A DNA stretch of 64,000 nt, from the NCBI RefSeq assembly GCF_013214175.1, contig NZ_JABSPA010000005.1:248001-312000 (forward strand), written 5' to 3'. The position numbers were made by a program, and so were the translations under genes. Position 1 is the stretch's first letter, and each line of letters opens with the position of its first letter. Shown here one piece after another: positions 44,305 through 52,307 of the stretch. Origin of the DNA: Colwellia sp. (GTDB lineage: Bacteria > Pseudomonadota > Gammaproteobacteria > Enterobacterales > Alteromonadaceae). The notes beneath the pieces were generated by a model. That model saw only the letters and a program-made list of their open reading frames with translations. It did no database searches and was not told the DNA's origin.

Positions 44305-46534
44305 CATTCATTCTTTTTTATCTTGTGACTCAGCCTTATCCAGCAAGCCTTTTTCAGATACAGATATTAAGTGGGTGGAGTCAATTTTAGGGTTAAATCA
44401 CGGTTTTGATAAGCATCAGCTCGATGTATTACAGAATATAGATAACCTAGATGTTGAAGCATGTCCTGGTAGCGGAAAAACAACTGTACTAGTAGCTAAG
44501 CTCGCTTTATTAGCTCGTTATTGGAAGCCAATTAATCAAGGGATATGTGTATTATCCATGACAAATGCTGCCAGAGATGAAATACAAGAAAGACTTGGGG
44601 GGACAGCCGAGGGGCAAATATTATTGCACCCTCCGCATTTTATTGGGACCATACATAGTTTTTTTAGTGAATTTTTAGCCAAACCATATTTAAATTCTAA
44701 CGGGATGGCTATTGTAAGTATTGATGATGATTTTTCTCGGTCACAAAGGCTTAAAACACTCCAAAAAAAACCTTATTTAATTCTGACAGATCATCTTTTA
44801 GCTGAACAAAGAAAAAAACGCACTGATATAATTGAAAATAATAATCCGACAACTCAAAAATACGCCGACGCCAAGGCATGGCTAAAAAACAAAGATGAGG
44901 AAACGCTCGAAGAACAACGTTTAGGAATTCCTGTCCACTGGCGAATGATAGATACAGTATATAATGTTTCAACTGTTCAAGGTCAGCCATTAGACTTACC
45001 TGACAGTCTCCTTCCCATATTGAGGAATGTAATTAAAGAGGTAGTCGATAAAGGAATTTTTGGGTTTAGTGATATTTTTCTTTACTCAAAAGCTTTAATG
45101 AAATCGTCAGTGGTGATTTTCAATATAATACGAACACGTTTTCCACTATTACTCATTGATGAAGCTCAAGATACTTCCTGCTCTCAAGCAGAAATAATCT
45201 ATGATTTATTTTTGGCTGATAAGGGTTCTAACAATGAGAAAGTGATTCGGCAGCGCTTTGGCGATGCTAACCAGACAATTTATACTTTCGAAAAACCTAT
45301 GGCAAGAGATGGAGTTGACCCCTACCCTTCACCATATATAGCTAAACTTACAATACCAGTAAGTCATCGCTTCGATCAAAGTATTGCAGCAATTGCATCA
45401 ACATTTGAAACTAACCCATTACAAATACCAATGCGAGGCATGAGAAAAGAGGTTGCTGAAGGTAAAAATCATTGCATTTTAATTTTCAACGAAGAAACCA
45501 GAAACCAAGTTATACCAAGCTTCGCAGAATATGCCTTGAAAGAACTTCTTAACCAAAATATACAAGACTCTCAAATTAGGGTCTGCTCCCATATACATAA
45601 AGCAAAGGATGACAAACCTTCGGGTGAGGAGTTCGCAAGGACTATTCAAGATTATTATTCGCCATATATTGCTGAGAATATGACCAAGGAGTATCAACAA
45701 CACAAGTATTTTATTGATTATGTCCGTCATGCTCGCTTTCTTGTTAAAGAAACAAAAGATATTAAGATAGGAGTCGATAAAATAGCAGAAGGTATATATA
45801 AGCTTTGCTTAATACTTAATGAAGAAGTCTCTTCTTCTACGATTGGTTCTCCCTTTTTTAGAATTAAATCTCTAAATAATAAGCATCGTGCTATCTCCAA
45901 TGAAATTAATGAGATCGATTTTTATTCATATAGTGAAAAAGCAATAGGTTTCTTATTGCTGAACTCTAAAATAATCGAAACAAGTTGGAGGGAATTTTTA
46001 ATGGTCGTTTGTAAAGTTGTCAATTTCTTACTTTCACAAAAAAATATAAAATTGGATGAAAATAAATTCCTTAAATGGAAAGAAGAAGATGAAGCTTATG
46101 AAAGTCAAAAAGACGAACATTGGACAGGGATAGAGAAAGGTAATATATATCGCCATCAAATTAAAGGAGATGAGTCGAAAACCATAGACATTAAGTTAGG
46201 AACGATACATTCAGTAAAAGGACAGACACATACCGCAAGTCTATTACTTGAAAGTACCAATAGAGGTCCAATTTTAGGGCAACTGAAAAGTTACCTATTA
46301 GGCAATGACGAAGCTAAGGACTCTAAAGGTAATAAGAGATCTTGGCTCAACACCTTATATGTAGGGCTAACTAGACCTACTCATCTTATATGTTTGGCTA
46401 TACCTGAAAGTCATAAGAAATATGCCAGAGCGAAAGCCCCCGTGTCTTGGACGGAAGAAGACTTTGAAAGCTTAAAGGCTATGGGGTGGAAAGTAGCTAG
46501 GGTCAAAAAAGATTCTGATCTCGAGTTCATCTAA
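44297..46534 (+). CDS. gajB: UvrD-like superfamily 1 helicase, Gabija GajB-like
   Basis: 745 residues from the ATG at 44297, overlapping the GajA-like stop by 8 nt. Helicase motifs: Walker A ACPGSGKTT (55-63), SMTNAARDEIQERL, GTIHSFF, Walker B LLIDEAQDTS (about 288), FGDANQTIY, PVSHRFDQ, motif V GTIHSVKGQTHTASLLLE and motif VI LYVGLTRPTHLI. In Gabija the helicase-like subunit binds the GajA tetramer and takes part in sensing DNA ends and nucleotide depletion during phage infection. It is considerably larger than the Bacillus GajB as I recall it (about 490), by insertions between motifs I-II and III-V. Confidence 0.84.
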   Translation: MSSIHSFLSCDSALSSKPFSDTDIKWVESILGLNHGFDKHQLDVLQNIDNLDVEACPGSGKTTVLVAKLALLARYWKPINQGICVLSMTNAARDEIQERLGGTAEGQILLHPPHFIGTIHSFFSEFLAKPYLNSNGMAIVSIDDDFSRSQRLKTLQKKPYLILTDHLLAEQRKKRTDIIENNNPTTQKYADAKAWLKNKDEETLEEQRLGIPVHWRMIDTVYNVSTVQGQPLDLPDSLLPILRNVIKEVVDKGIFGFSDIFLYSKALMKSSVVIFNIIRTRFPLLLIDEAQDTSCSQAEIIYDLFLADKGSNNEKVIRQRFGDANQTIYTFEKPMARDGVDPYPSPYIAKLTIPVSHRFDQSIAAIASTFETNPLQIPMRGMRKEVAEGKNHCILIFNEETRNQVIPSFAEYALKELLNQNIQDSQIRVCSHIHKAKDDKPSGEEFARTIQDYYSPYIAENMTKEYQQHKYFIDYVRHARFLVKETKDIKIGVDKIAEGIYKLCLILNEEVSSSTIGSPFFRIKSLNNKHRAISNEINEIDFYSYSEKAIGFLLLNSKIIETSWREFLMVVCKVVNFLLSQKNIKLDENKFLKWKEEDEAYESQKDEHWTGIEKGNIYRHQIKGDESKTIDIKLGTIHSVKGQTHTASLLLESTNRGPILGQLKSYLLGNDEAKDSKGNKRSWLNTLYVGLTRPTHLICLAIPESHKKYARAKAPVSWTEEDFESLKAMGWKVARVKKDSDLEFI

Positions 46535-46590
46535 GATAATGATTAATTAAATATTTATTTGTTATAAAGCTCACTTCTTTATGTTCGACT

Positions 46591-46625
46591 AAATAAGTAA
46601 CAGATTAATAACCTGTTACTTATTT
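46591..46625. terminator. Bidirectional terminator between gajB and the retron
   Basis: A perfect 13-bp stem, AAATAAGTAACAG (46591-46603) with 46613-46625, and a 9-nt loop. A-rich on the left and T-rich on the right, so it can end both convergent transcripts. The RT stop codon lies inside its right arm. Confidence 0.75.
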
Positions 46626-48485
46626 AAGGGTCTTGTAATGCTCAATAACCTTAGTAATCGGATCTAATAACGATTTGAATTTCTTAAAGTTAATACGCTT
46701 CTTTTGTGCTTTTACAATATGTGTCGCAAAAGCATCTTTACTTAAATCAGTTCTTGAATTTCTTTTTCGTACCGTGTTAAAACATTTACCGTTCGAATGC
46801 TTCATAAGTCTAGTTTTTCTATCGAAGAAATACTCTATATCTGTTTCTTTACCTGAGCTATTTAAAGGGGTAAAAATAACGTAAAGATTTAAAGTTATAT
46901 GTAAGAAAGTTGCTTTTCTAATGTCTTTTTTAGGATCTAATCCATCAGGAAATAAAGATATCTTGTTGTGAAAACTTTTAGACTGCAACAAGTTTACAAT
47001 TTGCTGTGGCCCTTCGTCATTATCTAAAAAAATAATAACGGGGTGCTGTGGCTTAGGTGCTTCAAATTGTTTTGTATTTTTCTCAAAGTTGTCAATAAAG
47101 CCTCTTAAGTAATCCGCACCACCGAATAACTCTAATAAAAATCGAGTCCGTTTAGAGTATTCAACAAAGCGAAGTAATAATTTATATTTTTTGTCTTTGA
47201 TAGTGGCTAAAGAAGGATAGTTAGCTTGTAATTCACTTATGGCAGATTTTAAATAAACGTTATCAGTTTTACCTTCGCATAAAATAGTTGGTTTATCGTT
47301 TCCATAAAATAAACGATAAAATAAAAAATGACTAAAGGTCTTTTCCCTAGCCGAAAGTAACAATTTAGTATTTTTCCCATGATTTTTAATGGTATATTCT
47401 GGAATAAATGGTGCTTTTTGTCGCATACGGTTGTAATGATCAACTTGATCGATAAAGTTAAGCTGTCCTTCTAACTCATTTATATTTCCGTCAGTTTCAA
47501 CATTATCTTTAATTGAAGTAAATTTACCTTTTTTAAATAGAGAGTTACATTTTGCTCGTGCAGTTCGCCAATACTCTTTTTTAGTATTCGGTTTTTTATT
47601 AACGATAAGCCCTGTAACATCCTGCCTTGAATCTTTATATTGGATGCGAGTTTTTTTATCATTTATTGAAAAACCTGCACGCTCAATTTCCCAGATTAAT
47701 TCTTTACCCGGTATGTAAGCATCCGCATATTGATTCATTATTTGATAAGGGAAAGTTGATTTATTGGTAGAGAATGTAATATCGTCGGCATATCTAGAAT
47801 AGGTACACTTGTACTTTTTAGCTATTACAGCCAAACGAATATCTAAGCTATGTGTAATTAAGTTTGTAATAACTGGGGAGCAAGGACTTCCTTGAGGGAG
47901 CTTTCTTTCGTAACAAGCTATTTGTGCAATTACCGTTGCAATCTTTTTATTTAAATTAAAATTTCTATTTGTCATAAAAAAGGCACATACACGGCCAAAA
48001 CTAAAGCTGTCAAAAAAATTTTCTAAATCTATATTGAGTACATTTTTTTTACCTAGATGCATCATCGCATTAGTTATGATTGAGCGATCCCTAACAAAGC
48101 CATGAGATAAAGAGGGTTGCTTAGATTCAGCTCCTGGAATCTTAATTTTCAAAACTTTAGCAGCATAGTCTAGATCTTTTTTGTTTCGCATTTTGGGCGA
48201 AGCAAGCTGAGATTTTGGAAATTTGGAAGCATTAATTTCATCAATACAATCTAAAAGCAAATCAGATAACTTTTTTTGTAAGCTTTTTAAGTCAACTGAT
48301 GGTGCTTTTATAATACGTTTACCACCCGATTTTTTCTTAATTTCGAATTGGTGATATTGATTTTCAGGTCTGATGATGTAAAGACAGCGAGTCAAAAAAC
48401 TAGGGTTGACGCCTAATGCTTTGGCAAAACTTGGTCTTGTTGTAATTGATTTTAAGTGTTCAAGTCTTGACATCGAGAAGTCCAT
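46620..48485 (-). CDS. Retron reverse transcriptase fused to TOPRIM domain (Ec67-like)
   Basis: 621 residues from the ATG at 48485. The frame extends to a GTG at 48509, but that codon overlaps the a2 arm of the retron RNA, so it is rejected; 48473 is another possible ATG. Retron signatures: NAMMH (139-143, the NAxxH motif), catalytic YADD (232-235) and VTG (290-292). The C-terminal 220 residues carry a TOPRIM-like nuclease: glutamate in LCEGKTD (about 404) and VIIFLDNDEGP (about 488-490). An RT-TOPRIM single-protein layout is that of type I-C retrons such as Ec67, where the TOPRIM part acts as the toxic effector in phage defence. Confidence 0.88.
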   Translation of the reverse strand: MDFSMSRLEHLKSITTRPSFAKALGVNPSFLTRCLYIIRPENQYHQFEIKKKSGGKRIIKAPSVDLKSLQKKLSDLLLDCIDEINASKFPKSQLASPKMRNKKDLDYAAKVLKIKIPGAESKQPSLSHGFVRDRSIITNAMMHLGKKNVLNIDLENFFDSFSFGRVCAFFMTNRNFNLNKKIATVIAQIACYERKLPQGSPCSPVITNLITHSLDIRLAVIAKKYKCTYSRYADDITFSTNKSTFPYQIMNQYADAYIPGKELIWEIERAGFSINDKKTRIQYKDSRQDVTGLIVNKKPNTKKEYWRTARAKCNSLFKKGKFTSIKDNVETDGNINELEGQLNFIDQVDHYNRMRQKAPFIPEYTIKNHGKNTKLLLSAREKTFSHFLFYRLFYGNDKPTILCEGKTDNVYLKSAISELQANYPSLATIKDKKYKLLLRFVEYSKRTRFLLELFGGADYLRGFIDNFEKNTKQFEAPKPQHPVIIFLDNDEGPQQIVNLLQSKSFHNKISLFPDGLDPKKDIRKATFLHITLNLYVIFTPLNSSGKETDIEYFFDRKTRLMKHSNGKCFNTVRKRNSRTDLSKDAFATHIVKAQKKRINFKKFKSLLDPITKVIEHYKTLK

Positions 48486-48496
48486 GTATGAGTGGT

Positions 48497-48621
48497 GGCT
48501 TATGGGCACTCCTTGGCACTAACATACTGAAGATACAACTTCGAAATACTACATGATGCAATCCTGACGGATCATTGTTTCACTGTTCGCGAAACGCGAA
48601 CGAAAAATCTGCCCATAAACC
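48497..48621 (-). ncRNA. Retron msr-msd RNA, 125 nt
   Basis: On the minus strand the RNA begins GGTTTATGGGCAGATTT and ends AAGGAGTGCCCATAAGCC. The first and last 12 nt (plus-strand 48610-48621 and 48497-48508) pair completely with one G-U, forming the a1/a2 stem. The putative branching guanosine is the G right after a1 in GCAGAT (position 48609). Next comes a perfect msr hairpin, GTTCGCG-TTT-CGCGAAC (48585-48601), then smaller stems. GCAGATTT after a1 and AAGGAGTGCC before a2 agree with my recollection of the Ec67 RNA. It ends 11 nt before the RT start. Confidence 0.82.
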
Positions 48622-48628
48622 AAAAGCA

Positions 48629-48656
48629 TAGTTACATATAAATAATTTATAATCAA
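48629..48656 (-). promoter_or_regulatory. Candidate retron promoter
   Basis: On the minus strand TTGATT (48651-48656) and TAACTA (48629-48634) are separated by 16 bp and would start transcription close to 48621, the predicted 5' end of the msr RNA. Confidence 0.45.
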
Positions 48657-48783
48657 TGCCTTAGGGTTGATTTAAAGTACCATATTCAATCAATTAAGTT
48701 CTATACTTTCAACTCCAGAAGACTTTTAGAGAAAGGTAATTGTTCTAAAGATTGAAAAATTTAGCTAATTAGCGCCTACCTAA

Positions 48784-48805
48784 TGGTGGGCAATATGGTG
48801 GGCAA
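48784..48805 (+). repeat. Right integrase arm-type repeats, TGGTGGGCAA x2
   Basis: TGGTGGGCAA at 48784-48793 and 48796-48805, 12 bp apart and in the same orientation as the three copies at 33586-33640. They lie 69 bp inside attR. Confidence 0.75.
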
Positions 48806-48873
48806 AAAACCAACCCCGTTATAAACAAACCCCATCACATTGATTTATAACAGTTATGCAATTTAAATCAACA

Positions 48874-48895
48874 AGCAGATTGCGAATATAGAATA
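48874..48895 (+). other. attR-type core, second copy of the 22-bp repeat
   Basis: Identical to 33458-33479. It retains the last codons of yicC and is followed by AA, restoring the native GAA-TAA end of yicC on paper, then by the original yicC terminator at 48919. Confidence 0.9.
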
Positions 48896-48918
48896 ATTTT
48901 TAAGAAAATATTTATCTT

Positions 48919-48959
48919 AAAAAGCCATAGTTAGCTTTGAGCTTAACTATGGCTTTTTT
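48919..48959 (+). terminator. Displaced native yicC terminator
   Basis: GCCATAGTTA (48924-48933) pairs with TAACTATGGC (48944-48953), extended by flanking A/T pairs and an inner AGCT stem, then a six-T run. It stands immediately after attR with no gene between, as expected for the chromosome before integration. Confidence 0.75.
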
Positions 48960-49071
48960 GATCCATCAGCAAAGAGGCTCTTTTCACTTAACAATCAAGT
49001 AGATTAGTGTAGTAATGGTGTAAGTTGCTTGCTATAACATCAGTAAAGATTTTTATTAGGATGCCTTCAAT

Positions 49072-49737
49072 ATGATTACACTATCCGCAGAGCAATGCCG
49101 AATTATCGGCGTAATGCTAGAGAAAGAAACCACTACGCCCGAGCAATATCCACTTTCGCCAAACGGCATTCTTATCGGTTGTAATCAAAAAAGCAATCGT
49201 GAGCCGGTCATGTCTCTTTCTGAAGGAGATATTCAAAACCTTATCGATGAATTGGTGCAAATGAATCAATTGATGGTCGATCAAAAAGCATCAAGTCGGG
49301 TGAATAAATACTTCCATCGTTTCTGTAATACCGAATTTGGGAGTTTACAATTCACTCCCCAACAAAGAGCAATTATTTGTGTGTTATTGCTGCGGGGCCC
49401 TCAAACGCCTGGTGAATTAAGAACTCGCACCAATCGCCTAGCGGATTTTTCCGATGTTAGTGAAGTAGAAGCGACCTTAAACGAACTGCAAGAGTTAAAC
49501 GGACAAGTATTAGTTAAAAAACTTGCCCGTGAACCAGGAAAGCGTGATTCACGCTACGTGCATTTGCTATCCGATTTTGATGAAACAAGCTTTATTCAAG
49601 CCGCCGACACTCAAATCAAGCCAACCTCCTCAGAAGATAAAGCTCAATTAGCTCAAAGGGTAATAGAGTTAGAGTTACAAGTTGCTGCATTAACAGAGCA
49701 AATGGCTAGATTAACTGAGCTATTAGACAGTGAATGA
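49072..49737 (+). CDS. yceH: YceH-family (DUF480) protein
   Basis: 221 residues with the YceH hallmark N-terminus (LEKETTTPEQYPLSPNGILIGCNQKSNREPVM) and the second winged-helix half (LLLRGPQTPGELRTRTNRLADFSDVSEVE). A C-terminal coiled coil (ELELQVAALTEQMARLTELL) completes it. Function in the cell is not well defined. Before island insertion it would have been the gene after yicC. Confidence 0.93.
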   Translation: MITLSAEQCRIIGVMLEKETTTPEQYPLSPNGILIGCNQKSNREPVMSLSEGDIQNLIDELVQMNQLMVDQKASSRVNKYFHRFCNTEFGSLQFTPQQRAIICVLLLRGPQTPGELRTRTNRLADFSDVSEVEATLNELQELNGQVLVKKLAREPGKRDSRYVHLLSDFDETSFIQAADTQIKPTSSEDKAQLAQRVIELELQVAALTEQMARLTELLDSE

Positions 49738-49764
49738 TTGATGATTTAGTTTGCATAGTCTTAG

Positions 49765-49810
49765 TAAGAAAAAAGTAAGCATCCTACGCTAAGTTCGGTG
49801 CTTTTTTCTT
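49765..49810 (+). terminator. Terminator after yceH
   Basis: AAGAAAAAAG-AAGCA pairs, with a small bulge, with TGCTTTTTTCTT across a loop of about 17 nt, leaving a T-rich 3' side. Confidence 0.55.
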
Positions 49811-49928
49811 ATTAAAAGCTGCGACAAACTGAGCTTATGCTTTTGAAAAATAGATTTAATCTGTCCGCGCAACACAGAACAGTATAAAATAGCCAACAAA
49901 ATCACATATCTTTACGGAAAACAGCTTT

Positions 49929-51107
49929 ATGGCTAACTACTTACTGCTACTAAGTTTTTTATGCTGCTCTTTACTTACCTTTAGCGCACAAGGCAATGAA
50001 CAGCCAACTGAAAATAAGTTAAATGCTCTTATTAAGCCAAAAGACAAAGCGGCTCAAGCAAGCCAAATAAGTAATGAGTCAGCAATAATCCTTACTGAGC
50101 AACAAAAAAGTCAGTGTGCGCAATATTGTAGTGCTGCACAGACTGACGATAGTTATACACAACAAGTCCATAATAGACAAAACCCTGCTTCGAGTGTTGC
50201 TTATGAGTTAGTTATACCTGAAGCTTTACCGCCAAGAAATCGCTGGTCTGATTTTTTACCTATTTTGGGCAAAGAAGCCCGCGAAGCTGGTTATTTATTG
50301 CCATTACCTTTTGGTATTTCAATCGTCGGCTTGACCCAAGAGCAGCCCTTTAAGGTATCTAAAATAGGCTTGGAAATTGATGGTCAACAAAGTGACATTA
50401 TTAATGACTTCATTGATGACACCATTACCGCTAAAAACCTTAAAGTATCAGACACCACCTACAACTTACGTTTTGATGCTTGGATTCTCCCCTTTTGGAA
50501 TGTTTACGGCTTAGTCGGTAAAACTAACGGTAAAGCTGAGCTTGAATTAGACGTTAATCTAGAGCTACCAACCTTATTATTAGCCGCTACCGGTATTGGT
50601 AGTGGTTATAATGACAAACGCTGTACTAGCATCAATTTGCCATTCCAAGGTCCTGCACCCGGTCATTGCTTAGTTGCTGTTGAGGGCATAGCAACTACTT
50701 TACATTTTAATGGCACAGTACTTGGCTACGGGACTACCGTAGCCGGCGGTTACGGTGATTTTTTTGGTATGTTTGATGTTAATTACACCGAAGCCGATAT
50801 CAATATCGCCATTAAAAAAACTCAGCAAACAGTTTATTCAACCCGTTTAGGTTGGAATGGCAGTATTGGCGTTTATCAGGGGCAAATATGGGTAGGAGCC
50901 ATGAAACAAGATATTGAACAGCAGATAGCAGTTGCTACTCCAGGCAATAGAGTCACTGTACTTATCGATCAGCATACTAGCTCTCCGGTTAATTACCTTA
51001 TTGGCGCACAATGGAACATTACTGAAGAATGGGCAGTCATTGCCGAAACCAACTTCGCTTTTAGTGATAGACAGCAATTTATGATGCAACTTGGTTATCG
51101 CTTCTAA
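49929..51107 (+). CDS. Predicted outer-membrane beta-barrel protein
   Basis: 392 residues with a signal peptide (YLLLLSFLCCSLLTFSAQG) and a linker to about residue 90. The remaining part is made of alternating strands and ends with an aromatic residue (FMMQLGYRF), the usual outer-membrane signature. Motifs such as LRFDAWILPFWNVYGLVGKTNGKAEL and GTTVAGGYGDFFGMFDVNYT suggest a small barrel with periplasmic N-terminal part. One cysteine pair (RCTSINLPFQGPAPGHC) may form a disulfide. Precise family not recognised. It precedes the MscS gene by 52 bp and may share its transcript. Confidence 0.65.
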   Translation: MANYLLLLSFLCCSLLTFSAQGNEQPTENKLNALIKPKDKAAQASQISNESAIILTEQQKSQCAQYCSAAQTDDSYTQQVHNRQNPASSVAYELVIPEALPPRNRWSDFLPILGKEAREAGYLLPLPFGISIVGLTQEQPFKVSKIGLEIDGQQSDIINDFIDDTITAKNLKVSDTTYNLRFDAWILPFWNVYGLVGKTNGKAELELDVNLELPTLLLAATGIGSGYNDKRCTSINLPFQGPAPGHCLVAVEGIATTLHFNGTVLGYGTTVAGGYGDFFGMFDVNYTEADINIAIKKTQQTVYSTRLGWNGSIGVYQGQIWVGAMKQDIEQQIAVATPGNRVTVLIDQHTSSPVNYLIGAQWNITEEWAVIAETNFAFSDRQQFMMQLGYRF

Positions 51108-51159
51108 ATAAAACCTGGCCTAAATAAGCCCTTAGCTATATTTTTCAAAGGAAACTCAG

Positions 51160-52089
51160 ATGTCAGAGCCAACCACCAACAGCACAGAAAATTTTACCGC
51201 TAACATTACCGAAAGTGCGCAAGGTGCCACTGATCTGCCGGCGGAATTATTACGCACAGAAATAGAGCAAGCCTCGGCACTTTACCAAATAATAATAGAT
51301 TTCTTCAGCAACTATAGTTTTCAACTAGTAGGTGGCTTACTGATATTTTTATTGGGTTATGCTGTTGCCGGCAAAGTCGCTAAAGCGGTATTACACCTTT
51401 GTGAGAAACAAAAACTTGATGTCACCTTAAGTCGCTTCCTAGCCAGTACCACCAAAATGCTAGTGATGATAATGGTCAGTATTATAGCCTTAAGTAAAAT
51501 TGGTATTAGTGTCACCCCTTTTATTGCCGCCATAGGCGCAATTTCATTAGGTGCTGGTTTAGCTTTACAGGGTTTATTAGCCAATTATGCTGCTGGCTTT
51601 AATATCATAATTATTCGCCCATTTGTCGTCGGTGATACCATTGAAGTACAAGGGGTAACAGGCATAGTTAAAGAGGTGCAATTAGCTTTTACCATCCTCG
51701 AAGATGAAAATTGCGCGGAGATCACTATTCCCAATAAACATATTGTTGGTGAAGTAGTGCTTAATTCAAGAAAAGATACGTTATTAAAACTCTCTGTTGG
51801 TATTTCGTATCAAGATAACCCTATCGAAGTAGTGCAACTTGTGGAGCGCACTTTAGCAAAGCTTGATATTTATACTGATGAAGTACGTATGCAAGTAGGT
51901 ATTGATGGCTTTGCAGATAGCGCCATCACTATTGGCATAAGACTTTGGATACCAACAACAAATTTATACGCAGCCAAATATAGTGCCTATAAAGCGATTT
52001 ATTTAGCTTTTGAGCAAGAAAAAATCACGATTCCATTCCCGCAACAAGATATACATCTGATTGAGCAACAAAAACGCCAACAAGCCTAA
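51160..52089 (+). CDS. Small-conductance mechanosensitive channel, MscS family
   Basis: 309 residues: three membrane segments (about 45-70, 85-115, 120-145), the pore-lining TM3 with the glycine/alanine pattern GAISLGAGLALQGLLANYAAG, and the cytoplasmic beta and alpha/beta domains (VGDTIEVQGVTGIVKEV; ITIPNKHIVGEVVLN). The start has AAGGAA eight bases upstream. It opens under membrane tension to release solutes. Slightly longer than E. coli MscS because of a polar, serine/threonine-rich N-terminus. Confidence 0.94.
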   Translation: MSEPTTNSTENFTANITESAQGATDLPAELLRTEIEQASALYQIIIDFFSNYSFQLVGGLLIFLLGYAVAGKVAKAVLHLCEKQKLDVTLSRFLASTTKMLVMIMVSIIALSKIGISVTPFIAAIGAISLGAGLALQGLLANYAAGFNIIIIRPFVVGDTIEVQGVTGIVKEVQLAFTILEDENCAEITIPNKHIVGEVVLNSRKDTLLKLSVGISYQDNPIEVVQLVERTLAKLDIYTDEVRMQVGIDGFADSAITIGIRLWIPTTNLYAAKYSAYKAIYLAFEQEKITIPFPQQDIHLIEQQKRQQA

Positions 52090-52175
52090 TATTTATCAAT
52101 TACGGAAGTAGACTAAAGTATTCGCGCCAGTACCCTCGCATACAGGATCTAGCGTTGACAAGGTAACTCCTTAAT

Positions 52176-52209
52176 AAAAATATCGTTAAGCTTACTTAAC
52201 GATATTTTT
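52176..52209 (+). terminator. Terminator after the MscS gene
   Basis: A perfect 15-bp stem (52176-52190 with 52195-52209; core TATCGTTAAG/CTTAACGATA) with a CTTA loop, T-rich on the 3' side. The core is shared with the hairpin at 53178-53205. Confidence 0.85.
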
Positions 52210-52262
52210 ATTTGCCGCCTTAGCAGCGAAACAAGCTTCTTCATTTGCCCAATACCCGATAA
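52178..52262 (-). pseudogene. Remnant of a GGDEF gene 3' end
   Basis: Read on the minus strand, this stretch encodes ANEEACFAAKAANKNIVK and then a stop, matching the C-terminal VEDALLDAKAANKNIVKVA of the GGDEF gene at 53185, together with the same following hairpin. Upstream the frame soon meets a stop and there is no start or catalytic domain. It looks like a leftover of a duplicated diguanylate-cyclase-like gene, kept partly because its hairpin serves as the MscS terminator. Confidence 0.5.
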
Positions 52263-52307
52263 ACACTATACTTTAAAATTCTGTAGCCCATTAAAAGCTA
52301 AAAATAG

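Larger units (their letters stand above)
33480..48873 (+). mobile_element. 15.4-kb integrative defence island in yicC
   Basis: Bounded by the 22-bp repeats in yicC, with integrase arm-type repeats inside both ends. Contents in order: P4-like integrase; 45-residue protein, membrane-GAF protein and 263-residue protein; iteron and hairpin region; second integrase; filamentous-phage-type Rep; AlpA-like regulator; 243-residue protein; Gabija-like OLD nuclease and UvrD helicase; Ec67-like retron. No structural phage genes or conjugation genes are seen. Likely a genomic island or satellite mobilised by its integrase, possibly replicating through its Rep. Confidence 0.9.

Noticed and set aside
48486-48509. 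GTG start at 48509 for the retron reverse transcriptase
   Set aside because: The codon lies in the a2 arm of the predicted msr-msd RNA; the ATG at 48485, just after the RNA, fits retron layout better.
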